DNA of 64,000 nt from Clostridia bacterium. GTDB lineage: Bacteria > Bacillota > Clostridia > Lachnospirales > Lachnospiraceae. The position numbers and the translations under genes were made by a program. A model generated the notes under the pieces. The model did no database searches. It was not told where the DNA came from and was given only the letters and a program-made list of their open reading frames with translations. The stretch lies in contig CAJTFD010000004.1 in assembly GCA_910575625.1 (NCBI GenBank), positions 1 through 64,000 of the forward strand. Reading direction: 5' to 3'. Positions 1 through 7,231 of the stretch are shown here, one piece after another; position 1 is the first letter of the stretch; each line of letters starts with the position of its first letter.

Positions 1-1
1 C

Positions 2-316
2 GCCATATGGGAACTGGACAGGGCGGCTACATTACGGTGGCCGATCGAGCAATGTTTTGAAGAGTGTAAAGGCAACCTCGGGATGGGACACTATGAGTGC
101 CGCAGTTACAGAGGTTGGAACAGGCACATGCTGTTCGTCATGATTGCCCATCTCTTCACCATACGGATACGGGAGATATTAAAAAAAATCAATCCCATTG
201 ACAGTGTCGATGGTTGTGCGACTGATGCATGGGATCATAACATATATTGTCACGGATATGAAAAAGATCGTGTGTTATCATATCCGAAGGAATCGCCAGG
301 CATATCTGTCGCATAG
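2..316 (+). mobile_element. C-terminal fragment of an IS701-like DDE transposase
   Basis: The reading frame is open from the window edge to a TGA/TAG-free run ending near base 316. It contains RWPIEQCFEECKGNLG followed by GHYECRSYRGWNRHM, which is the pattern of the last catalytic glutamate region of IS701-type transposases (xxIEExFxxxKxxxGLxxYExRxWxGWxRH). The part after about base 190 no longer resembles the family. The 5' part lies outside the window, so it cannot be told whether the element is complete. A MITE-like repeat begins 35 bases after its stop. Family assignment is from remembered motif patterns only. Confidence 0.6.
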
Positions 317-350
317 AAAGACCACACTTATAAAAAGTTCGCTGTAGTAT

Positions 351-514
351 TAGAGGGTGTTTGAAAACCGCTTTCTGCAAGATGTGTTTCACAATTTGTG
401 GGAGATATGTTCCATATAAGGGCGGCGCAGCGGGCTACGGCAACCGAATATGGGGCAGATATACCGCAAAGTGGGGAATACAGATTGTGGGAATGGGTTT
501 CCAAACACCCTCTA
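351..514. repeat. MITE-like element with 19-bp terminal inverted repeats
   Basis: The left end TAGAGGGTGTTTGAAAACC (351-369) is matched, with one mismatch, by the reverse complement of 496-514. The 164-bp element has no coding capacity of its own. The outermost bases are TA on both sides, as expected for insertion at a TA dinucleotide by an IS630/mariner-like transposase. No matching transposase is seen in the window. Confidence 0.7.
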
Positions 515-603
515 GGGCTTCTTGTTTTAAGATATGACAGAGGGATCCAAATTGACATATGATAAAGAGGAACAGATCATATTTGAGGTAAAAGGAGGTC
601 CCG

Positions 604-747
604 ATGAAACCATTTAGGGAAAACCAGAAAAAGAGGGAGAGCCATCCGGTCCTGGACGGCAATGCCTTATATGAGATAGATGACGCATGTATGAGGAAGA
701 AGAGGCGCAATGTGAGATATCCGGCGCGGCCTGCACAAAAAAAATAA
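604..747 (+). CDS. Small basic protein of unknown function
   Basis: A 47-codon frame starts at an ATG seven bases after a perfect AAAGGAGG ribosome site (about 595-601). The product is highly charged: it starts MKPFRENQKKRESHPVL, contains an acidic centre (YEIDDA) and ends in a Lys/Arg-rich tail. No signal peptide or membrane segment is visible. Two hairpins follow the stop, the second ending in a T-run, so it looks like a complete one-gene transcription unit. I do not recognise the family; the strong ribosome site is the main argument that it is real. Confidence 0.55.
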   Translation: MKPFRENQKKRESHPVLDGNALYEIDDACMRKKRRNVRYPARPAQKK

Positions 748-755
748 AAAAGATA

Positions 756-783
756 AGGGCCAGGGATCTTACTCCTTGGCCCT
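756..783. repeat. Hairpin, near-duplicate of the following terminator
   Basis: AGGGCCAGGG and CCTTGGCCCT form a stem of about 10 bp around a short loop. It is almost the same sequence as the hairpin at 824-853, so two copies flank the 48-bp core repeat at 782-829. Confidence 0.6.
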
Positions 784-829
784 CAGGCTGTAGACAAAGC
801 GTCTGTTTAACTATGGGTGCTCGAAGGGC
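782..829 (+). repeat. Dispersed intergenic repeat core, copy 1
   Basis: This 48-bp stretch begins CTCAGGCTGTAGACAAAG and ends ATGGGTGCTCGAAGGGC. It recurs, diverged in the middle, on the minus strand at 18483-18529. In both places a GC-rich hairpin lies immediately upstream of CTCAG, although the hairpin sequence differs. Confidence 0.7.
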
Positions 830-855
830 CAGGGATTTTACTCCCTGGCCCTTTT
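824..855 (+). terminator. Rho-independent terminator
   Basis: AAGGGCCAGGGA and TCCCTGGCCCTT form a perfect 12-bp stem with a six-base loop, followed by TTTT on the plus strand. It can end transcription of the small gene at 604-747 and lies just past the stop of the convergent Cys-rich gene. Confidence 0.7.
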
Positions 856-865
856 ACAGGACTGT

Positions 866-1135
866 TTAGCAGCCGCATCCGCCGCAGCAGAGCAGCAGGA
901 TGATGATCAGAAGGCAGCTGTTGTCAGCGTATCCGCATCCACCGTTGTTGCATCCGAAACCACCGAAACCGCCGTTCCCACAGAAGCTCATCAGAATGAT
1001 GATCCAAAGGATACAGCTACAGGAAGAGCCACCGCCGAAGCCGTTCATCAGGCCGCCGCCGCATCCGCAGCTATTTTCCTGTCCGCACCCACACCTGTCA
1101 TCACATCCACAATTTGTAGCAGCTAAATCACTCAT
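866..1135 (-). CDS. Small glycine/cysteine-rich protein (chorion-class high-cysteine family)
   Basis: The 89-residue product is dominated by Gly and Cys (GCGC, CGCGGG, CCGGCGC) with two short hydrophobic runs, ILWIIILM near residue 43 and LLIIILLL near residue 76. Proteins beginning MSDLAATNCGC with this composition occur widely in Clostridia and are named chorion-class high-cysteine proteins. The function is unknown; a coat or envelope role is only a guess. GGAGG lies eight bases before the ATG. The next gene upstream on the same strand is the S8 protease. Confidence 0.75.
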   Translation of the reverse strand: MSDLAATNCGCDDRCGCGQENSCGCGGGLMNGFGGGSSCSCILWIIILMSFCGNGGFGGFGCNNGGCGYADNSCLLIIILLLCCGGCGC

Positions 1136-1199
1136 GTTTTAAATCCTCCAAAAATTATTTACAATCCATCTTATGAGGATTTTCAGATTTGGTTACAAT

Positions 1200-2894
1200 T
1201 CAGGGCGATAAAAATACACTGAATACCTGATAGACGTTCAGGATCCCATAGCCCCATTCCCGGTTCGGGTAGGTCAGAACGGGATTTCGGACGGCTCCGC
1301 GGATGAAATAGGCCTTTATCTCGTTAGAGCTGAAATATCGTTTAGGTTTGAGGGACATTCCCCACTGTGCGACCAGTGCCGCGCAGCCCGCCGCAAATGC
1401 CCCGGCGATCGAGGAGCCGGTGGCTGTGCCGTAGCCGCCCATGGGTTTTGGTACGGTCAGATCCACGCCTGGGGCCGTGATGTCCGGTTTTACATCGTTG
1501 AATGGGGTGAAGCCCCGACTGGAATAGTTGTAGAGCGCGTTACTGGGGGCCTGGTAGGCGGCGGTGGTCACCACCGGGACCACATTGCCCGGGGAGACGA
1601 TCGTGGTAAAAGGATCTGGATCTAGGAAGGTGATGTCCGGGTTGACCATGCCCATGGCCGGAAGCCACATGTGGAACATCCCGGTAGAGTAGTTGCTGCA
1701 GTAGATGCGGATCCGCCAGATACCTTCCGTGGGCTGCTGGAAACGGAAGAAGATCACCTGGCCGCCGGACTCTATCTCCACCAGCCCGTAGGAGATCAGG
1801 AGAGATGTATTTTCAAGGATGAAAAAGATCTCCTGGTTCTGGTAAAACCGGGCGGGTATGCGCTCCACGACCTCTCCCAGCGGAGAGACCACGCCCACCG
1901 TGTAGAGGTCCGGCGGATGTCCCCAGAATTCCATGCTGAAACCCGGGGAACCGGCCGGGACCTGGATCTCTACCTCCTGAAAGGAATTGGGGCCAGGCAC
2001 CCGGCCGCTGTAATGGTGTGCCCGTCCGGCTTCGTTCCCGCCGGAGATCACCACCGACACCCCCTGGTAACTCTTCATGCTGTCCAGTGTGCCGGCCAGT
2101 GCGCCGTCCCCGGTATGTGACCCTTGGTTGGTACCCAGACAGATGCAGATCACCAGGGGCATATCCAGTTTTTCCGCCGTTTCCATCAGATAGCGGATAC
2201 CCATTAGGATGTCGTTTTCCTGGAACATGGGAGCATCTCCGTTGAATTGATAATAATCCAGCAGGTGGGGTTTCGCCTGTTTTAGTTTGACCACGATCAG
2301 ACGGGATTGGGGGGCCACGCCCTGAAAATCATTTTTCTCATCGATGCTCCCGGCGGCTACGCCCGCCAGGGATGTGCCGTGTCCGTCCGTATCCCGGCTG
2401 GGTACGATCTGGTAGGGGTCGGGGGAGTTGAGAGCCGCCTGGATCTGTTCTCGGGTGTATTCGCTGCCATAGAACATATTTCTCGGTGGCGTGCCGGTCT
2501 GGATGGTCTGGTCCCATATGTATTCGATCCGCGTCTGGCCGGAAACGTCCTGGAAGGCTGGGTGGGTGTAGGCGATGCCTGTATCCAGAAAACCGAGGAG
2601 GATGTTTCGGCCGGTCAGCCCCAGGGCCGGGTTGGACTGGACCTGGAGGACGCCGGATTTGGCCACACTGGTGGTGTCCTCCAGTGTGTAGACGTTTGGG
2701 AGGAAGCTGTAGAGCGTTTCATTGAAATATCTGTCCAGCGGTTCGCTCCGTTTCCAGAATACCTGGGTGAAATTGCGGTTGATGATGAGGGGGTGCAGAG
2801 CCGTGTTCTCCAGCATCTTTTCGGGTGTGTTCCATGTGGGGAAGATCAGATCCCAGTAATCATTGGATAGGATCACATCTTTCATATCTGGCAT
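1200..2894 (-). CDS. S8-family subtilisin-like serine protease (Csp-like)
   Basis: The 564-residue protein has the full subtilase triad: Asp in GFLDTGIAYTHP (about D104), His in DTDGHGTSLAG (about H172) and Ser in GTATGSSIAG (about S495). About 320 residues separate His from Ser, much more than in classical subtilisins; this is typical of the Clostridial Csp proteases, which act in spore germination. There is no signal peptide, again like Csp proteins. The ribosome site before the ATG is weak, so the start is less certain than the frame. It stands alone, with a structured repeat upstream. The enzyme is probably active because all three catalytic residues are present; its substrate is unknown. 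Confidence 0.85.
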   Translation of the reverse strand: MPDMKDVILSNDYWDLIFPTWNTPEKMLENTALHPLIINRNFTQVFWKRSEPLDRYFNETLYSFLPNVYTLEDTTSVAKSGVLQVQSNPALGLTGRNILLGFLDTGIAYTHPAFQDVSGQTRIEYIWDQTIQTGTPPRNMFYGSEYTREQIQAALNSPDPYQIVPSRDTDGHGTSLAGVAAGSIDEKNDFQGVAPQSRLIVVKLKQAKPHLLDYYQFNGDAPMFQENDILMGIRYLMETAEKLDMPLVICICLGTNQGSHTGDGALAGTLDSMKSYQGVSVVISGGNEAGRAHHYSGRVPGPNSFQEVEIQVPAGSPGFSMEFWGHPPDLYTVGVVSPLGEVVERIPARFYQNQEIFFILENTSLLISYGLVEIESGGQVIFFRFQQPTEGIWRIRIYCSNYSTGMFHMWLPAMGMVNPDITFLDPDPFTTIVSPGNVVPVVTTAAYQAPSNALYNYSSRGFTPFNDVKPDITAPGVDLTVPKPMGGYGTATGSSIAGAFAAGCAALVAQWGMSLKPKRYFSSNEIKAYFIRGAVRNPVLTYPNREWGYGILNVYQVFSVFLSP

Positions 2895-2997
2895 GATCTA
2901 TCATATCTCACATAATAGAGTTGTTTCTATAATCCTATGAGAGGATGGTACAAAAATAGCACGGAAAGTTTCCGCGCCATTTCTCATAGAAAAGATT

Positions 2998-3149
2998 TAG
3001 TACTCCATCCGGCTAGAAATTGAACTCCTGCTCTGCCTGCTTTGCACCATTGCGTCGTTAACATTTCTAGACGATGCACCGCATCGCCGTCGAAATGTTG
3101 CCTAGCACTGGCACAGACCAATTCGATTTCTAACTGGATGGAGTACTAG
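2998..3149. repeat. Intergenic element with 28-bp inverted ends and an internal hairpin
   Basis: TAGTACTCCATCC begins the left arm (2998-3025), and the reverse complement of 3121-3148 matches it at about 24 of 28 positions. Inside, 3060-3099 forms a second stem from AACATTTC and GAAATGTT, with GACGATGC pairing to GCATCG. The element has no ORF of note. Its right arm supplies the stop codon of the lipoprotein gene. Confidence 0.7.
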
Positions 3150-3916
3150 TAGCCATAGGAATCGTCATACACTTCTGTGGCCGGGTCATAGTAGTAATAA
3201 TCTTCACCGCTGCTATCATAGCCGGTGGTGTCATCATACTCATACCCACTGTAATCAGAGTATGTGCCGTCATCGTAGAGGGTGCTGTCGTATGTGCCGT
3301 CATCATAAGTGGTGCCGTCGCTATATGTGCCGTCATCGTATGTATCAGTGCCATCTGTCCCATTATCGAGGGCATTTCCAAGCCCGGCGGCATTTGTCCC
3401 GGAGGTGTTTGACTGGGTGGAACTGAGTTCGTTTAATTCGGTGGCCGTATAGGAACCGTTGACTGCGGACATGGAGGCCAGAGTGACGGTGATGTTGCTG
3501 CCCAGTGTGATGCCATTGGTCAGGTTGTTGGTCGCGCTGGTGGTGATGCATGTGTATTCCACGCCTTCTGAAGTGCGGATGGTCACATCGTTCATACTGG
3601 CGGCTACGATCGTCCCCGTGATCTTATTGGAGCTGTCCGCGGAGTTTCCAGAGAGGCCCGTATTGACCATTGTATTCCCGGAAGCGGAAAAAGCCGAGCT
3701 TGTCCCATTCGTGTTCGTGGAAGCGGAGGCACCGCTGAGAGAAGCTGCCGGAGTCTCCGTGGGCGTCTCGGAGGCGGCGACTGTGGTATCGGACGGTGTT
3801 GGAGTGATCGCTATCGCGGTGGAATCATCGCCTTTCTTACCACATCCGTTTAAGAAAAGGGAAAAGATACTGATGCATAAGAGGGATGCAACGGCTATTT
3901 TTTTTCTATTTCTCAT
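3146..3916 (-). CDS. Secreted lipoprotein with a DDGTY-type repeat tail
   Basis: The 256-residue protein starts with MRNRKK, a hydrophobic segment and the lipobox LNGC at about residue 25, so it is probably lipid-anchored outside the membrane. A Thr/Ser/Ala-rich linker follows (about 30-100). A globular stretch (about 100-170; GTIVAASMNDVTIRTSEG) may be a small beta-rich domain. The last 75 residues are low-complexity repeats of DDGTY, YDDGT and related units, rich in Asp and Tyr. I do not recognise the function. The stop codon lies inside the inverted-repeat element at 2998-3149, so the present C-terminus may have been set by that insertion. It has its own promoter upstream. Confidence 0.75.
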   Translation of the reverse strand: MRNRKKIAVASLLCISIFSLFLNGCGKKGDDSTAIAITPTPSDTTVAASETPTETPAASLSGASASTNTNGTSSAFSASGNTMVNTGLSGNSADSSNKITGTIVAASMNDVTIRTSEGVEYTCITTSATNNLTNGITLGSNITVTLASMSAVNGSYTATELNELSSTQSNTSGTNAAGLGNALDNGTDGTDTYDDGTYSDGTTYDDGTYDSTLYDDGTYSDYSGYEYDDTTGYDSSGEDYYYYDPATEVYDDSYGY

Positions 3917-3971
3917 GATTTACTCCCTTGATCATATTAGTTTGGTGCTATTTTTAGATATAGTTTCTATC

Positions 3972-4000
3972 ATTATAGTACGAAAAAGGATCTGCCGCAA
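3972..4000 (-). promoter_or_regulatory. Sigma-A promoter of the lipoprotein gene
   Basis: Read on the minus strand, TTGCGG and a perfect TATAAT are 17 bases apart, about 55 bases before the lipoprotein start codon. Confidence 0.6.
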
Positions 4001-4184
4001 GTGAGTTAATGAAAAAAATCATGAAGATTTTGTGAAAGAGATATCCCCAGATCTGTAATAGAAGAGGGGACTGCTCATTGGGATCGGCGGGGAATATCTT
4101 TACGATCATCATTGCCCGGCATGCCCCAGTGTTCCATCCGGGCAGTCTGCTGCGCTCATTTTAAAAAGTGTGCGCTTTATAAGT

Positions 4185-4988
4185 TTAGGCTCCGCCTTCT
4201 CCAAATAGAGCGCGGACGCAGTTTACAGTCTCAAATTCCCGCTTGCCCATGCCGTAACCGATCGCCTCTGTGGCCAGCATGGGCATTGCTCCGAAGTGAT
4301 CTGTAAAATGTTTCAGCAGGGCTGCTCCGGTGGGCGTGCACAGTTCGCCTTTTATCTCTCCGCCGTAGATCGGAACACCTTTTAGGATGTGGGCGGTGGC
4401 CGGTGCGGGGACGGGCAGGATGCCGTGGGCGCAGCGCACGTGGCCGCTCCCCACGTGGATGGGCGATGTGACCACCTGGTCGGGTTTTAGCTCGTCCATC
4501 AAAAGACAGACAGCGGTGATATCGGCGATGGCGTCCATGGTGCCGACTTCGTGAAAATGGATCTGGGAGACGGGCACGCCGTGGGCATGGCTCTCCGCCT
4601 CCGCGATCAGGCTGTAGACCGACAAGACATCCGCCTGTACGTTTGCGGGAAGGTCTAGGCCAGTGATGATCCCTTTGATCTTCTCCATCCCGCTGTGGTG
4701 ATGCTCGTGTCCGTGCTGATCGTCATGATGCACATGGTGTTCTCTGTGTCCATGCGGATGTGGGGCTTTTTCCTCATTCCCTTCTTCGATCCCATGGACG
4801 GTGACCGAGATCTGTGTACCGCAGATCCCGGATCTTACCACCTTTTTCATCTCTGTGTGCACACCCGGGATCGCCAGGGCGTTGAGCCTGTCTATAAATC
4901 TATCCGGATCCGGTAAGAGTCCCACGAGTGCGGCTGTCAGCATATCGCCCGCCGCACCCATCCCGCAGTCTAAATAAAGTGTCTTCAT
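4185..4988 (-). CDS. larC: LarC N-terminal part (LarC1), nickel insertion for the NPN cofactor
   Basis: LarC is the CTP-dependent cyclometallase that inserts nickel into the pyridinium pincer cofactor of lactate racemase and related enzymes. The product starts LYLDCGMGAAGDM, carries the typical His-rich loop (HPHGHREHH and on, about residues 75-105), then FHEVGTMDAIADI and CTPTGAAL, all LarC signatures. It is 267 residues, whereas full LarC is about 400. The missing part corresponds to LarC2, which in Lactobacillus plantarum is joined by programmed frameshifting. No LarC2-like frame is seen in the roughly 270 bases downstream. It overlaps larB by four bases (ATGA). Confidence 0.88.
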   Translation of the reverse strand: MKTLYLDCGMGAAGDMLTAALVGLLPDPDRFIDRLNALAIPGVHTEMKKVVRSGICGTQISVTVHGIEEGNEEKAPHPHGHREHHVHHDDQHGHEHHHSGMEKIKGIITGLDLPANVQADVLSVYSLIAEAESHAHGVPVSQIHFHEVGTMDAIADITAVCLLMDELKPDQVVTSPIHVGSGHVRCAHGILPVPAPATAHILKGVPIYGGEIKGELCTPTGAALLKHFTDHFGAMPMLATEAIGYGMGKREFETVNCVRALFGEGGA

Positions 4989-5740
4989 CTTTTTGCCTCC
5001 ATGTGATTGATCATACTTGCCAGATATCCCGCGCCGAACCCATTGTCGATGTTCACCACCGAAACGCCGCTGGCACAGGAGTTGAGCATGGATAAAAGGG
5101 CGGATAAGCCGTTGAAGGAAGCCCCGTATCCCACACTGGTGGGCACGGCGATCACAGGACAGTCCGCCAGTCCGCCGATCACGCTGGCCAGGGCTCCTTC
5201 CATCCCTGCGATGGCGACGATGACGCTGGCGCTCATGATGTCGTCTTTATAAGCTAAGAGGCGGTGCAGGCCCGCCACGCCCACGTCGTAGAGCCGAGTC
5301 ACATCATTTCCCAGAGTCTGTGCGGTGAGGGCGGCTTCCTCGGCCACGGGGATATCACTGGTGCCGCCGGTGATGACCACGATCTTGCCGATCCCGTCCG
5401 GGTCAGGCAGTCCGCCGGCCAGGCCGATCCGAGCGTCCTCGTAGTAGGTGATGGGATGGGTCTGTGCGATCTCCTGGGCGGCAGCGGCGGACAGGCGCGT
5501 GATCAGGATGCGTTCCTGTCCATTTTTCTTCATCGTGTCCAGGATACCGATCATCTGTGCGGGTGTCTTTCCCGCGCCGTAGATGACTTCGGGGACGCCC
5601 TGCCTCACTTTCCGGTGCAGATCCACCTTTGCAAAACCGATGTCCTCGTAGGGCTCTGTCTTCAATCGCAAAAGCGCGTCGTCCACAGAGAGGACGCCGT
5701 TTTGTACATCTGTCAAGATCTGTTTTGTTTCACTTTTCAT
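4985..5740 (-). CDS. larB: LarB, pyridinium-3,5-biscarboxylate mononucleotide synthase
   Basis: LarB carboxylates and hydrolyses nicotinic acid adenine dinucleotide, the first step towards the nickel-pincer nucleotide. The 251-residue protein ends in an AIR-carboxylase-like domain: VIYGAGKTP, ITGGTSDIPVAEEA, YDVGVAGLHRL, VAIAGMEGALASVIGGL and PTSVGYGASFNG. The frame stays open another 36 codons upstream, but a consensus promoter lies within that stretch, so translation must start at MKSETKQ. A GAGGGG ribosome site precedes that ATG. It is co-transcribed with larC. No larE or lactate racemase gene is in the window. Confidence 0.9.
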   Translation of the reverse strand: MKSETKQILTDVQNGVLSVDDALLRLKTEPYEDIGFAKVDLHRKVRQGVPEVIYGAGKTPAQMIGILDTMKKNGQERILITRLSAAAAQEIAQTHPITYYEDARIGLAGGLPDPDGIGKIVVITGGTSDIPVAEEAALTAQTLGNDVTRLYDVGVAGLHRLLAYKDDIMSASVIVAIAGMEGALASVIGGLADCPVIAVPTSVGYGASFNGLSALLSMLNSCASGVSVVNIDNGFGAGYLASMINHMEAKR

Positions 5741-5774
5741 CTCCTCGTACCCCTCGTCAAGAAATTTTGGAGGG

Positions 5775-5803
5775 ATTATACATGGTTTTCTACTCTTTGT
5801 CAA
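5775..5803 (-). promoter_or_regulatory. Consensus sigma-A promoter for larB-larC
   Basis: On the minus strand TTGACA and TATAAT, both perfect, are separated by 17 bases. The transcript should start near 5768, which excludes the longer larB reading frame. Confidence 0.85.
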
Positions 5804-6018
5804 TAGGCATGTTGGTTTCGTTAAGATCAACTTGGGGGTCAAAAACATATCCGCAGTGGATCTTGGAGGCCCGGTGAAATTTCTGGGGATATTGTATGGA
5901 AAGATCTATATCTATATGTTAGAATGAAGATAAAACAGTCTATTTTGCCGATCGTGGATAAATGGATCTTATTTATGATAGGATCATGGCAGGCAGACAC
6001 GCAGAAAGGAGCAGTATT

Positions 6019-6216
6019 ATGGAAGGATTGAGATCTGTCATGGAGAAATTCGCCGCGTCTGGTTGGGATCTGATATCTGACCCGGCGCAACAATGGCTGG
6101 ATGGAAAAGCGGACAGAGATACTTTGGTATCGGCGGTCAGGCAGGCGGATGAGGAATGCGGGAGTTGTGGGTGTGAGTTGGATCCACTGTATAAAAGAGC
6201 ATTGGAGCTTCTCTAG
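6019..6216 (+). CDS. Small protein of unknown function upstream of ogt
   Basis: The 65-residue product begins MEGLRSVMEKFAASGWD and ends LDPLYKRALELL. It looks like a soluble helical protein with one Cys cluster (ECGSCGCEL). An AAAGGAG ribosome site sits eight bases before this ATG; an in-frame ATG 19 codons earlier has none. It stops three bases before ogt, so the two are very likely translated from the same transcript. I do not recognise the family. Confidence 0.6.
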   Translation: MEGLRSVMEKFAASGWDLISDPAQQWLDGKADRDTLVSAVRQADEECGSCGCELDPLYKRALELL

Positions 6217-6219
6217 GAA

Positions 6220-6753
6220 ATGCAGTATACGAGTAAATACAGGTCCCCGCTGGGCGGCATCGTGCTGGCAGCAGATGAGATCGGTCTGACGGGGCTATGG
6301 TTTGAGGGGCAGAAGTATTTTGCGCTCCGTCTTGATAAAGAAAATGAGGAAAAGGAGCTGCCCATATTTGGACAGGCAAAAAAATGGCTGGACATCTATT
6401 TTTCGGGAGATGAGCCGAATCTTAAGCTGCCGCTCCATTTTACAGGCAGTCCGTTTCAAAATGATGTGTGGGAGATCCTCTGCCAGATCCCATACGGGCA
6501 GACAGCCACCTACGGGGCCATCGCAGGACAGCTCGCCAGGAGGAAAGGCCTTACGCGTATGTCAGCCCAGGCGGTGGGCGGTGCGGTGGCGCGCAATCAG
6601 ATATCGGTCATCGTCCCCTGCCACAGGGTAGTCGGCGGGGATGGGAGCCTGACCGGATATGCGGGGGGCATTGACAAGAAGATCGCTCTGCTGAGATTGG
6701 AAAAGGGGTATAGGGATATATTTTTCGTTCCAAAAAAAAGTACTGCACCATAA
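6220..6753 (+). CDS. ogt: Methylated-DNA--protein-cysteine methyltransferase
   Basis: This is a suicide repair protein that takes the alkyl group from O6-alkylguanine onto its own cysteine. The 177-residue protein has the signature VPCHRVVGGDGSLTGYAGG with the acceptor Cys at about residue 134, and the preceding helix-turn-helix segment with IPYGQTATYG. The N-terminal domain is of the short Ogt type. It follows the small gene at 6019-6216 after three bases. No Ada regulatory domain is fused to it. Confidence 0.92.
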   Translation: MQYTSKYRSPLGGIVLAADEIGLTGLWFEGQKYFALRLDKENEEKELPIFGQAKKWLDIYFSGDEPNLKLPLHFTGSPFQNDVWEILCQIPYGQTATYGAIAGQLARRKGLTRMSAQAVGGAVARNQISVIVPCHRVVGGDGSLTGYAGGIDKKIALLRLEKGYRDIFFVPKKSTAP

Positions 6754-6868
6754 AGAACTGTCGGCTTGTAAAAGTAGACCCTGTATGAAGGCTCACGATG
6801 TTTTGGACATAGGAGTTGGATTTAAGATTTCATTAAAATAGGGTTTTATAATATTTATGAAATCTATC

Positions 6869-6897
6869 TTGCATTTTGGCATTAAACGTGCTATAAT
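6869..6897 (+). promoter_or_regulatory. Sigma-A promoter for rpmE
   Basis: TTGCAT and a perfect TATAAT are 17 bases apart, about 65 bases upstream of the rpmE start codon. Confidence 0.75.
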
Positions 6898-6961
6898 CCA
6901 TAAAGCGTTTATATGGAAATAAACACGAACAAATATAAGAAACAGAATAGGGGTGAAGATC

Positions 6962-7162
6962 ATGAAAGAAGGCATCCATCCAGAATACTATCAGGCGACC
7001 GTGACCTGCAACTGCGGCAATACATTTACCACAGGTTCCACAAAGGAAGACATCCACGTGGAGATCTGTTCAAAATGTCATCCGTTCTATACCGGACAGC
7101 AGAAGGCTGCACAGGCGCGCGGACGCATCGACAAATTTAATAAGAAATATGGTATTCAGTAA
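6962..7162 (+). CDS. rpmE: 50S ribosomal protein L31
   Basis: The 66-residue protein begins [19 protein letters not shown] and contains [14 protein letters not shown], so it has the four cysteines of the zinc-binding form of L31. The ATG at 6962 follows AGGGGTG at normal spacing; an upstream in-frame GTG is less likely. An intrinsic terminator comes right after the gene. The order rpmE, DUF1385, prmC, prfA is widespread in Clostridia. Confidence 0.95.
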   Translation: MKEGIHPEYYQATVTCNCGNTFTTGSTKEDIHVEICSKCHPFYTGQQKAAQARGRIDKFNKKYGIQ

Positions 7163-7185
7163 AAGGTGTATATAGTGGAATGAAC

Positions 7186-7216
7186 AGGGTGAGGTGGACA
7201 ATCTCGCCCTATTTTT
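7186..7216 (+). terminator. Intrinsic terminator after rpmE
   Basis: AGGGTGAG pairs with CTCGCCCT (one G-U pair) around a nine-base loop and is followed by ATTTTT. It lies just before the ribosome site of the next gene, so some read-through is probably needed to express the downstream operon. Confidence 0.7.
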
Positions 7217-7231
7217 CGTTTGGAGGGAATG

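Noticed and set aside
900-1142. Proline-rich frame opposite the Cys-rich small gene
   Set aside because: Reverse reading of Gly/Cys codons gives Pro/His/Ala; there is no ribosome site. The minus-strand gene has both a start and a family match.
5741-5848. Longer N-terminus of LarB
   Set aside because: A perfect sigma-A promoter lies inside this stretch, so it cannot be translated from that transcript.
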